From the NCBI GenBank assembly GCA_905221605.1, contig CAJNDS010002561.1, forward strand, positions 296,875-360,874: a stretch of DNA of 64,000 nucleotides. The letters run 5' to 3'. Origin of the DNA: Symbiodinium natans. Lineage: Eukaryota; Sar; Dinophyceae; Suessiales; Symbiodiniaceae. The notes below the pieces were generated by a model, which was given only the letters and a program-made list of their open reading frames with translations, had not been told where the DNA came from and did no database searches. The translations under genes were made by a program, and so were the position numbers. Shown here one piece after another: positions 24,801 to 35,433 of this stretch (its first letter is position 1; each line of letters begins with the position of its first letter).

Positions 24801-24944
24801 TTCGACGTCTCCTCCTGCCCGCAGGAGGATCTTGTCTTCTTCAAAACCATGGGAGCGACAAAGTCGGATGGCAAGCTGGGCGGCTTTCAGAGGCTGTTGA
24901 GCTACGATGTGGAGGATCAGGCTGCTCGCGGCTTTCGACGGTGA
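21331..24944 (+). CDS. unrecognised multi-exon gene with a helical, possibly EF-hand-like C-terminal domain
   Basis: Exons I can support: about 21331-21625 (HSAWNEYLRKVPWMLAGKIF, then GPEIVEAIFKTFLPRAQEQL, helical); about 23903-24132 (RCQRSQTLAEAEQEMDDEGE, then LPLSWQMNLAEQQIH); a short piece near 24140-24200 (LQLLHEYKALLEAGALHE); and 24368-24944, the terminal exon. That exon contains MDQDRFQRFLRDLNFLPDFV, then LSFNGFVEILCRLCF and KMLWVLAMLEARLPPEL, with a TGA at 24942-24944. The pattern MDQDRFQRFL...LSFNGFVEIL resembles degenerate EF-hand-like modules of flagellar/TPPP-type proteins, but no canonical calcium loop is visible, so this is weak inference. Two (GA)n tracts and a hairpin-rich block lie in its introns. 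The stop is 855 bases before the cryptochrome start. Confidence 0.6.
21805..21839. repeat. (GA)n microsatellite
   Basis: Uninterrupted GA dinucleotides for about 35 bases. A second GA tract follows at 21990-22009 with a GC-rich spacer between. Confidence 0.9.
21990..22009. repeat. (GA)n microsatellite
   Basis: About 20 bases of GA directly after a G9 run and CCACGCGTGC. It forms the right edge of a roughly 200-base GA-bounded block that starts at 21805. Confidence 0.85.
22931..23113. repeat. intronic block with hairpin and repeated CCATC..GCGACGGGG module
   Basis: A hairpin is visible at 22947-22975: ATGGGGAACATCGT pairs with ACGATGCCCCAT across a 3-base loop, with a two-base bulge. A related module starting CAAAAACCATC and ending GCGACGGGG recurs at about 23033-23065. 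At about 23098-23113 its elements (TTTTGATGG, GTCGCTTTA) reappear inverted. Confidence 0.7.
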
Positions 24945-25798
24945 CCTGGACAGACCGGCAGTTAATCCAATGCGTCCCATGCCCGTCCTGCGCCATGCTC
25001 CGTGCCAGGGCACTTTTAGCGAAGTAGCTCGCAGACAAGCTGTTCATGACAAGTTCATAAGAAGTGTCCATAGGTAGACCGTCATTAGGTCCTAGGTACC
25101 GGCCGTAGTGGAGCTTTGCAGGAAGGCTGAGGGATGCCATAGCTCCCTCCAAATGGAGTGTGATGCTAGACAAGCAGGAAGTAGAGATGATCCTTTTCTG
25201 AGTTTGCAGTATTACAGTACATTTCTGAGTACTCGCCTGGAACCGAGGAGTGTTTAAGTCTTAGTTCTATGGGCCAACTGTTCCCTCACACCTCCCTTCC
25301 TGTGTGTCCATGCATGTTTGACTCGGAGACTTTGCCAAGCAAGCTCCTTGCAATGCACAGGTTTTGGAAGCATCCTGACCAAAATATTTGTACATCAAGG
25401 TTCCAGGGTGCCGAAAAACGGATGGAACTTGCCGGAAAAGTTTCAAGAGTTGCGCACTGTGGCTGCAGAGCGACACGTTTTCAAAGCCTTTCCCGGCGCG
25501 ACTCCTCCCCCCCCCCCCCCCCCCCCAAGCCCTCGTCAGGCCTATGACATGACACAGCGAGGTGCCACCTGCGCATCGACACCGCGACATACTGCCATGT
25601 TGATGCAAAGCCGCGTGCTCAGACGTAGGGTACTAGTACCAACAGAGTCTCAAAAGCAGCGTCGTTGCAGCTGCTGCAAGATTGAGAGTGTCTTGGAGTT
25701 CTTGACTTACTTCAAAAGCCACCGGTACAGGCACCACACTGCATCCTGGGCATGACAAGTAGATTTACCAGACTCCCTTTCATGTCCGCCTTTAAGCT
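24945..25798. other. intergenic stretch before the cryptochrome gene
   Basis: No gene is supported. A C tract of about 19 bases lies at 25508-25526. This interval should hold the cryptochrome promoter, but no TATA-like element or other core motif is convincing, as is usual in dinoflagellates. Confidence 0.5.
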
Positions 25799-26519
25799 AT
25801 GGCTGCTGGCGTTTGGTTTCGAAAATGTCTTCGCCTCCACGACAACGAGCCGCTGGCAAAGGCCGGGTTTGCTGCCTGTTAATCATAGTAATTATAGTAA
25901 TACTAGCAATAATAGTTAATAGTAACAATGGTAATCATAGTAAGAGGGATGTTGGGGGGTTTTGAGTGATTCGCAATGGGCGGCACAACGTGTGACTTGC
26001 CAGGCTGCAGCAAGCGGACTCGATGTGATTCCTTTCTTTATCCTTGACCCGCACTTCGACAAGAGCAGGGTGGGGGTCAACAGGCCACATTCGCACATTC
26101 CCAGTATGTCGACACTTCAGCAAACGGCGGTCCCAATGTCGTAATGTCTTGTGGAAGGTTCAACTTTTTGCTGCAGAGCCTGCAGGACGCTCTTTTGTTC
26201 GTCAGAAGTATGACGTTGAATTCTTAGTTCACCCAAGATGATCGATAGATCTGCATGTTGACCTTCAAACGACCATCCAGCTGGCTTGTACCTCGGCCGA
26301 TTAGCTTCACAAGGACCTAGACCAACAGCTTCGCAGTCGAAAGAGTCGGCTATTGGTCTTCCGAGGCCATGCCTGTGTAACAGATGTGCGAGTATGAGGT
26401 TTTCGGGCATTCTTACCACGGCGCTGTGTGTACGTTGCGAGCTTGTCGTGTGCATCAACACCTGCATGTCGAACTACCGGGCAAGATCTAGCCGCTGTCC
26501 TGCTCATAAGGGTATGAGA

Positions 26520-26550
<31 letters not shown>

Positions 26551-29500
26551 TGTGTGTGTGTGTGTGTGTGTGTTTTATATGCATCGTGGAGAAGTGGCAG
26601 AGGCCAACCAGAGCAGGTGCTGGCTGAGCTCTTCAGTGGGAAGGCCGGGCAGCTTTCACACAAACAGGCTGCTAGAGGCTTGACGCTTCTTGGGAAAGAC
26701 ATCTACGGGACGCTGTCAAGTTCCCGAGGGGCGCTCTACTATTATTTCTATTATTAAATTATTTCTATTATTATTTCAATTATTTCTATTAGTACTATTG
26801 TTACTATTCTTACTAGTACTACTATTATTCGTAGTATTGCTGTTATTACTATTGTTATCATGATTATTTCTTCTCACTCTTCTTATTATTGTACCAGCAT
26901 TAGTGATACTTATAGCTCCCTACATGTCTCAGGCTCCTCTCCGCCTCTCAGCCGTGTTCTGGGAGGCCCGGTGTTGGCAAATGGGCTTTTCATTCTTGTG
27001 CTGTTTGCGCGGGCCACGCACAACAGCGCAGCCACGACCCTAAAGGAGGGAGTGAGCAACGCGCTATTTACCGTCACTTTCAATGCAACAGTTTATTTCA
27101 GTTGCTAAGGAGAGTCACTACACCCAATAGATACTCCGATTGTGCGCGGACTGTCTACGCAAAGGAGTCCGTACATCATAGGTATTGACATATTCAAACC
27201 GACATACTCACTGCGCACAACTCGATCAACAGTCTCCGTCGCTGCGCAGTTGCATAGACAAAAAGCAGCGGCTGGGTTCCCGCCCTAAAATGGATGTGTG
27301 TGGCCGTTCGGTTGGCCAGGCAAAATGACCTGCACATTTTTGCCAGCCAGCCTTTACCTTCACGAACGTAGCACTTCATCCATGTGCTTTGCTGTGATTC
27401 ACCAGAAGGCCGACACAGAGCCATATGCACGCGCTCGTGATGCCCGGGTGCTGGCCATGGCCAAGGCAAGGTCACAAAAGCAAGTCCGCTTCCCCAGGCG
27501 CCCATGCCTTAAGTAAGTTTCTGCAGAGCTTACAAGGCCTTTGGTGCGGCAATTAGTGCAGGGTTAGGTTCTGAAGGCCAAGTCGTTCGTGCAATTCGAG
27601 TGACTCTTCCTGCATGCACAAGCATTGTTTCCCAGTGTTTGGATTCATCTGCTCGAGGAGGCGGGAGTGCAAGCAGACGCTCGGCTGCTTTGGGCTTGCA
27701 CGGCAATTTAGCAAGCTTCTGCGAAGTGGAGCGCGACAAATTCTTGGAGCCCTGTCGCGCTTGACACTCCATATTACGGAGGGAATGAATGCACATAAGT
27801 GCATATCTACTCAGGAGCAGTTTTCTGGGCACACCTTGCTGGACATCGATGCCACAATTTGGAAGCCCGGCTTCAAGCCTCCGATTTCCATGAAGAGTAT
27901 TCAAGCGGCTTCTTGACTGGACAGTTGGCTCCTCCTATAGGTCGTTTTGAGTTGGAGTCAGTGTGAGCTGAGATAGTGAATGCCGCTGGACCGTTTCGCG
28001 CGCCGCTGGACGTGCCGAAGATCCCGCCGCTGAAGGTGGAAGGACGGGTGCATGACAAACTGCAAGATCAGTCAAGCAGAATGGCGGAGCGGCGAACCAA
28101 TCTTCAAGCAAGTCTCAATGGCCACAATGCCAGAGGACATCAGGTGCCAGCTATCTCCGAGCTGTATGATGACGAGCCTACCAGCCAGGGATTCCCAGGC
28201 ATCCGCAGTAGCCTTCTGTGCACACGGAGCCGATCTCCACAACCTGTCACTGTCACACAACAATGGCACAAGCTCCAAGACGTAACATGACAGAGAGCTA
28301 ATCCATTGGCGACTGGAAGGATCATTCCAACACAAGACCTTGACCGCTTGATGGCATACTTGAGTAGAAGGGGGGGTTAGCTTAGCAGTCTGAAATCATG
28401 AGAGTTGCACTTCTGTTTGGCTACTCGTAGTGCCATGTGTGTGTGTTGATTTCGCGCAGCAAGTCGGATGTGACCGTTTGACCCAAGCAGCAAGTTCAAC
28501 GGTGACTCAGCACGTGCACAAACCTAGCACAGTGCTACTGTCGAAGTTTGATCTGAGGTACAGTTAGGTAAGTTATGCACAGTTCATTCTGCAGGTGGCG
28601 AGACGGAGGCTCTTGCAAGGCTCCAGCGCGTATGCTCAGATGCAGAGTACGCCACCAGGCTTACAAGCTCTTTCAAGCATCAAGAATGGTGCCACACTTG
28701 CTGCTTCTTGGCCCTCCCCCTGAATTTGACTTGAGCTTTGCCACATCTGACGACTGCTGGCCAGTTTCGTCTAGCCAAGATTGCATAGTTCTAATCTGAT
28801 GATACCAAAGGTGCGGCTGGTAGTCGTAGCATCAGATGAAGATACCTTTGCTTGTGCACCACAGGATCGAACCCTCAGAAATCCAAGGTTCGCTGCTTTG
28901 AGAAGCCGAAGACAGCCTCCACGGGGCGTCCCGGATGTCCCTGGGAGCCCTCCACCACAGGTGCTTCAGAGAGTGGTGTAGAGGTCATTGTTTCATGCTC
29001 CGAATGCCGAAGCGATTGAGAGGATCGAAGGTGAGCTTGTGGGCCGAATGCCGGGTTCGCCAGGCTTGTCTCCGTACTTGAAGTTCGGGTGCCTCTCGGT
29101 GCGGACAGCATGGTACGCCATCGACCGCTGCATTCGTGGCAAGAGTCACTCTCAACCGCCGCAGTCGTTGCACGGCCAGCCGCCTGTTATAACTTGGCTG
29201 GACTTGCTCTGCACTTTGTCTCCGGTAAACACTGGTCACCCGAGTTCAAGACGAAGCCAAAATCTTCCTCTCCTCCAAGGTTACTTTTCCGCGAGATGTT
29301 CTACTTGCTTGGCGCAGCTGTGCCAAACTTCGATCGTAATGAGGGGCTGCTCGTCCAACTTAGAAGGGCTACCTCAAGACCTGAGGCTGTGGCTGTGTCT
29401 GTGCCTCGCGTTGTGTTTGGATTCGAAAGCCTTCTTGTGGTGTACACCTGAACGCGCTCACATTGGGGCTTGTGTGTGAAACTATTCTTTACGTGCCAGA

Positions 29501-32500
29501 AAAGGTGCAACAAGCAGCGTGTTGCCGTCCATCCCTTGGTTTAGTTTCTGCTGTCCTCCGTTGATTTCCCGGAGGAACACAATGTGCAAAGTGATCCCCT
29601 GGGGCGACGATGAACACCTTCTTGCCGCATGGGAGGCCCAGCGATTTCTGTCCATTCCCTCATTGCACGTGGCATCCCTATCATGATATATTGGTGTGTG
29701 CACGGATTACAAAGCGGCACAACTGGTGCCTCGGACCCTCGGAGGCTGGCAAGACAGGGTACCCGTTTATTGATGCTTTGATGCGGCAGCTCAAGCAAAC
29801 AGGCGCACTGGGACTGGGACTCATGGAACCAGTGCAACAAATTCTTTTCAGTCTTAAGGGCTGTGGAAGATTGAGGAAACGTCCCCGCATGATGTTTTGC
29901 GATGGTTCAAGTGGTTCAGTGACGATAGGACCTTGGAGTTACATCGCGCCGCTGTTGGAGTTCAGAGTTGTTGCTGTTAAGGCCTGTCGTTGTAATTGTC
30001 AGGTTAAGTGGATGGGCTTCGTTTGGAATTTGGCCTGAGGAATTGCCTCTTCATCGTCACAAAGGCGTAGACGTTGATGGGTTTTCTTTCGGCAAGTATT
30101 CGTCGCATTGTTCGTCGCATTGCGCTCAGAATTGAATGAGCATAAGCCCCCTTCTGAATGAGAAAGCTTGTTGGATGATAAGTGATGGTGAGGCAATGTA
30201 TACTGTTTCAGTTGCCGGTGCAGATGGTTTACGAAAGTAACCCTACGTTGTGCCTAGGCTGATGGCACAAAAAGCCTACCACACACAGCAGGTTATCGCA
30301 GGGGTTGGACAGCTGCCCTAGACCCACAGGCCGCAGGGCTTGGGGGCACTTTTAGCTGCTCAAGTCAGGCTTTATGCACCACTTGGGACGCCACGCCGTG
30401 GCGTGCTTCTTAACACGAGGAGTCTGGGATCCCCGCATGAAAACGGTGGACAGGGCTGACGTTGACTTGCAAGACATTGTGCGATCACGTGCAGCATGGG
30501 GTGAAGGAGATCTCTGGCAACATTGGACAGCTGGTCGTGATGTATTCGACAGGCTCCTGCTGGATGCAGACTGGGCTCTGAACAACGGTGGCTTGGACCA
30601 GCTTGGACCTGCAGCCAGCAAGTCGTTTGACAAGTTAGTCAACTTGAAAACAACTTGGCTCTCAACTGAAGGCCTGGCAGACGTTTCGTCACTGTTGAGC
30701 CGAGGCAACTGGCTGTGGCTGGCAGGCACGGCGCACCCAAAATCGCATGCACGGACTGCATGCTCCTTTCTGCAGGCGTCGCACCGTTCTCTGCTCCTTA
30801 CTTCCGAATCTATGATGCTCGGTGGCGTGCAGCGACATGGTACGTAGAAGATGGCCTGGCTGGGTACTATAGAGATGCCTTCCGGCTGTCAACAAGGATC
30901 CTTGTCCGGGTCCGAAGTCCAGCCTGAACGCCGAGCAGACTGGAGAGTTCGTGAAGCATTACGTTGGCAGCCCAGCTTCTTCGGTCTGGCCACAGTCGGG
31001 TGTCTGACACAAACCTCTATCCAAGACAGGTGCCCTCTAAGCTCGACTCCGCCTGTGCACTCCGGCTCTGCAGAAATACGTAGGAATACCGCTCAGGTGC
31101 CTGAGCTGAAGAACATGCCCGCCAAGTACTTATGCCGCCTTCCCAGACGCGTAATTAGTCTTCAGTTTTGTGAGTGCCGGCGGCTTGGTGCTGGCTTATG
31201 GACACCGTGCATACATCACATGTCGACAAGTGTCCCGGGTTCGCTAAGACAAGCCATGGACAGCTCCTCTGGCAGAGCAGAAGAAAGCTGGCTGCGTCAT
31301 CGGGCAGGCAGGATTAGTAGCTGCCACAGCTTAGATGACGCGCCAAGTATTTCAGGACTATCCACAGCCTATTGTCGATCACCAGCGTGCGCGGGAGGAC
31401 ATCGGAGTATGGCCTCCGTGTTTGTCTGTCAAACCCTGGATTCTCTTTTTCTTTGCTGCTGGGCCTGCTCGGGTTGGGAGGGTTTTGGGAGGCTTGGGAA
31501 TAGTTTGCAGACTGTTTGGAGGGAGGGTCTGGGGAGGGTCCCCGCCAGACCCACATCGAATTTAAGAAGATAGGGCCAGGCCCAATGGTTCTTAGGACAA
31601 AGTGAGGGTCTGGTTGTCCTAAAAGACTTGAGAACGTGAGTGGCTCATTTTGCAATTTAAGAAATCAGCCTCCTCTCATTGCCTAATATCCATTCGAGTC
31701 TGGCCTTGACTCCAAATCTGCGGGTTTCCTTGACTTCTAGACTGATGTTGAGGCTGACTGACGTTGAAGTTGCTAATGTGGCCCGGCAAGACTACCTACA
31801 GGCCAGTGACTGTTGATTCAAGCCCAAGCTGAGGGAACCCTGAATGTCTTGATTTCCTACGACCCGAGGTCCCTACAATGGGAAAATGTTGCCCCAAAGC
31901 TGGAATACCCTGGATTCGAAATATAGTGATGCACGTTGATGTTCGCACTTTTGGGTATCGGCTTTCGGCCGAGCCCCTCATTTTCTGAAACCAGTGCTTT
32001 CTTGGGATTTCTTAGGGAGTGCTGACGCTGTAGTTCAGATCAGAACATGGATGCCTGATCCACGTACCGTAGTACCGAGCGATCAACTTGCATGAAGAGA
32101 TACCAATGCAGATTTAGATAGGCATGTGGGCAAGCGCGCTTCACAGTTGCACTGTTTCTGGAGGCCTCCATTACCCAAATGCCCGTCGAGCCTTTCCGGG
32201 TGCATCATCCGTTCTCACAGCCTTAACCAACAGCGAAGGGTTTCAATGCCAGCTGCCCGCCCAAGGCAGCTGACAAGCAACCGAGCATAGATGAGGATGC
32301 AAACCAGCAGCACTGGTCCAGGAGAACCTCGCCAAGTTTAAAGCAGCGCTGGACTCGAAGGGCGGGGTGCTTCCTGCCAAGTTTGGTGGTGCCAAGGGCC
32401 GCTTGCTTTCAACTGGGATCAAAAGAGGAGCTGTTTGGTTCCCTAGCCGCTTTGTGCGATTCTGCTTATGGGGACTTCATCCCGTCCAGGCGATCCTGGG

Positions 32501-32623
32501 CCGATGAGCACGTCTGCTTACACCTCTGGCAAGGGCGGCAAGGGTGCTGGGCGCAAGGGCGGGAAACGACATGAAGTGCCGGAGAGTCTTGCCTGCGAAG
32601 TTGGCTTGGATAGCGCTCTATAG
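25799..32623 (+). CDS. CRY: cryptochrome / (6-4) photolyase family flavoprotein
   Basis: This family binds FAD and acts as a blue-light receptor or a light-driven DNA repair enzyme. The ATG at 25799 opens [20 protein letters not shown]. Supported exons: 25799-25861; 26004-26083 ([16 protein letters not shown]); from 26158 ([10 protein letters not shown]); near 26605 ([10 protein letters not shown]); about 27379-27469 ([11 protein letters not shown]); 27821 to about 27900; 27973-28035; about 28890-28960 (FEKPKT); 29064-29178 ([13 protein letters not shown]); 29280-29345; 29575-29635; 29745-29802; 30369-30419; 30507-30587; 30705-30725; 30776-30813; 30897-30962; 31097-31133; 31249-31307; 31356-31394 ([13 protein letters not shown]); 32322-32385; 32490-32623. 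The FAD domain is full length: [28 protein letters not shown] (both His used by (6-4) photolyases are kept), [19 protein letters not shown]. The tail is short and basic ([17 protein letters not shown]), possibly a nuclear signal. Of the donors from exon 29064-29178 onward most are GC, several GA, few GT. One or two exons near 26.4-26.6 and 28.1-28.9 kb remain unresolved. Sequence alone does not separate receptor from repair enzyme. Confidence 0.93.
25881..25945. repeat. AT-rich trinucleotide-like tract in cryptochrome intron 1
   Basis: Imperfect AAT/AGT-type repeat of about 65 bases immediately after the first cryptochrome exon. Confidence 0.7.
26519..26573. repeat. (GT)n microsatellite in a cryptochrome intron
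   Basis: About 55 bases of nearly perfect GT repeat, interrupted once by GCGC, lying just before the [10 protein letters not shown] exon. Confidence 0.95.
26741..26905. repeat. ATT/ACT-rich microsatellite in a cryptochrome intron
   Basis: About 165 bases of imperfect ATT, ACT and TTC trinucleotides, the longest such tract in the left half of the window. Confidence 0.85.
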
Positions 32624-34830
32624 ACTCTATAGACTACTATACACTCTATAGTCTAGGAACTATGAGCTTCTTCGTCATGCAACTTGAGTCACAAAGTGCG
32701 CAGCCGCGAGCTGAGCTGATGCAACTGCTGCCTTATGGTTAGAACCAGGTCAGCCACTACCCCGCTTTCATAGCAAAACCAAACCTTGGGTAAATATAGG
32801 CCGTAGGGGTGACATGACCGAGAAAGAAAAACATCCCAGGGCGGAGGCCAGTGACAGCCGCAAAATCCGGCGCTGGGGTGCTTTGGGCTGCAAGCGAGGA
32901 GTTTTGGCGTGAGCGATGCCTTGCAGCCGGTTGCATTCATGGATTTTCGCATCAACGGACCTCAACTCTGCTCCGATACAGGGAAGAAGCTGGATGACAC
33001 CTTGGCAGGCGGCTGACTACCGCCAGGAGGCAGATCTGAAAACAAGTTGAGTGAACACCTCCACGTGTGAACTAAGTGGATTGCAGCAAGGATCTCTGCG
33101 TGCATGCCTTTCATATGAAGCTTGGCTTGTGCAGACGGTTCACATGTCCGAATGCCATGTTTCGGAGACTTAAGACCTTGTGGCCGCTAAGCTGACCCTC
33201 TTTCGGGTTGGAGTTTGGAGTTTCGGTGTACTGAATAGCAAGCATGCCTGCGCCCATAGTCGCAGGCCTTCGAAGCGCCACTCGTTGCCGTGCCATTGCC
33301 ACTTTGGTGGCTGCGGCAATGCTTAGAATCTTGGACTGCACGGGTGATTGGTGACTTAAGTTAAGAAGACCATGACCCATGTTACAATCATCAGGTCAGC
33401 AATTACTTACCACACAAACCTGAGCAAGTGCGTAAGCTTTGTCAAAGCAAGATTCCACGTGTGCAGGGCTGGGAGACTGGACCAACAAGGAGGGTAGCAG
33501 CGCTTTTGCACGTCAACCCTTTTGCGGAATTTGTGGTCACCAAAACAAGTAGCACCCCAGCCTCTGCCTGTCCTGCCGCACATGTTCTGAGATCGCTTGC
33601 ACAAAAACGCCCTCATTCCGTGTGCATTCGCCACTTCGAAACGAGGGAGCGATTGTAGTACAGAGCAGGTTCTATCGAGCTTGCTCCTGCCTTAAATGTC
33701 GTATCACAGTCCCCTTGACAAATTACTGTACATTTGCCTCGCGGTTCTGGCGTAGGCCGGCAGCAAAATAGCGTCCCCGGATGCCCGAGAATGACAAGAA
33801 CTCTGAACCGTGGGGGAGGTGATTATGATTTTGGTGATTAAATACATCTTAATCTCATGGAGGTGGCTACATGGAGGTCCGAAAGTGCTTGCAGCCCCCA
33901 GGTGCCGTGATGCATCCTCACGCACAATAGGGATAATCGGGTCTCGGCATTGCGAAACATCGAAGGTGGGCTCCAAGACTTGTTTCATCCTGCTTTTATG
34001 TCCCCGTTGCCTAAGGTCGTCGCAACAGCCCTCGTCCAGGCGCCCTTGGGCCCTTGGGCAACTCCAACAATTGATTGTTGAGACTGGGGGCAAGCACTCG
34101 CAAGCATGGCCAAACAAACCATGCCAAACCATCAGTTCTGCCCGACACGGTCTGCGCGGTACTCTACTGATAGAGCCTTAGCCTTGGGGCGGTTGGATCA
34201 TTGGTATGTGCGACTGCGCGGGTCTGAAGATGCCAGGGCCACCGATAACGCAGCTGTGTGTGGCATTGCAAAAGTAACGCTGTCTCCTTGTTTGCCTGTG
34301 TGTGGGTGTGTGTGTGTGTGTGTTTATCTTGCTGTCTCGCCATTTTTTGTTCAGCCTTAGCAGTCTTCCCTGACTCTGCGGTGTGGATGACATCGGGAGA
34401 TCGAATGTAACAGTGCGGTGTTCAAGGTTAAGGAATCGAAAACATTTGGTCTGAGACATTTCTCCAATCATGCATGTTCACTTCAAGTGCTTCTACGATG
34501 CATGCTGCCGGGAGGTGGCTTATTGACAAGCTGGGACGTCCACTTTGGTGTTCCTGTCCTTCCAAGACTACCAGCTGCCTGCTCATACACAAGCATGTTG
34601 TAAGTTTGAAGAGTTTCGGGTTCTGACATAGCGCAAGCAGACATAGCTTCCCGATGCCTCGAAACAGCGCCTGAGTGCTCAGGCTTCGAATGGCTTCCTG
34701 ACTGCTTCAGTTGCTTTGCATCAGCCAGGGCGAAGAGCACAGCTGCGAGCTTGCAGGCAGTGAGCTTGTCAGGCTTGCCTGCCAAGCACTGACTGCTTTC
34801 CCACGACTTTGATTTTCCTGCGTTCTACGC
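32624..34830. other. intergenic stretch after the cryptochrome gene
   Basis: Nothing coding is convincing. Directly after the stop, 32624-32656 is a run of CTATAG/TAGACT repeats that is nearly self-complementary. A (GT)n tract lies at about 34303-34324. Short open frames here show no family match. Confidence 0.45.
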
Positions 34831-34831
34831 A

Positions 34832-35120
34832 GCCTCTACCGATGGCCGAGTTCGGGTAGGTCCAAGGGGAACCGTGGAAATCCTCTATCGGGGTCGTTGG
34901 TGGGACTGACGACTTGGGATTCGGCAATTGTTTCGCATCCTGAAGACCTCCCGGAAGCTGGATAGGCAAAGAACCAGGCAAGGCCAACAAGATTTCTACA
35001 CGAGCTTTCAGTTTTCATGGCGCAGGATCTATATGGGTCAGGCGTTTGCTTCTTGCGGCTGCGCCAAGAAGGTGCGGTTCGCGGTCAATATGGAGGCTGT
35101 TCCGAATCAAGGGCCCATCT
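34832..35120 (+). CDS. possible last exons of an unrecognised small gene
   Basis: Two exon-like segments: 34832-34906 (STDGRVRVGPRGTVEILYRG) after an acceptor-like CGCAG, and 35027-35120 (IYMGQAFASCGCAKKVRFAV, then NMEAVPNQGPI and TAG). The first faintly recalls the opening of a scavenger-receptor cysteine-rich domain (GxVEIxYxGxW), but the cysteines that would confirm it are not in frame. I give no function. Confidence 0.25.
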
Positions 35121-35433
35121 AGGATCCTTTGTAATTCTGAGGTTCTAAGAACATACAGAGGTCGGGCTTTTTCGAGTCAGTCCCATATCTCCATAGCTTC
35201 CCTCGCTTGTACATACGATTTCCCATGCGCGGGCACCTCACTCTAAGCGAGCCGCAAAGTGGAATGTCCCGAAGTACTCAAGTCACCACGGAGCCGTGGT
35301 CAAGGACGCGTCCGTGGAATCAACGTCAGGTTCAAGCCCGTGCTCGAAGTATAGCGTATAGACTGGCGTAGACCTGCTCAACACACACCGCATACACCAC
35401 ACGTCCAGCTGCTTGCTTGCGTGCGTGATCTCA

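Noticed and set aside
34832-34960. Scavenger-receptor cysteine-rich domain
   Set aside because: Only a short GTVEILYRGRW-like match; the expected cysteines and the WGTVC core are absent in frame.
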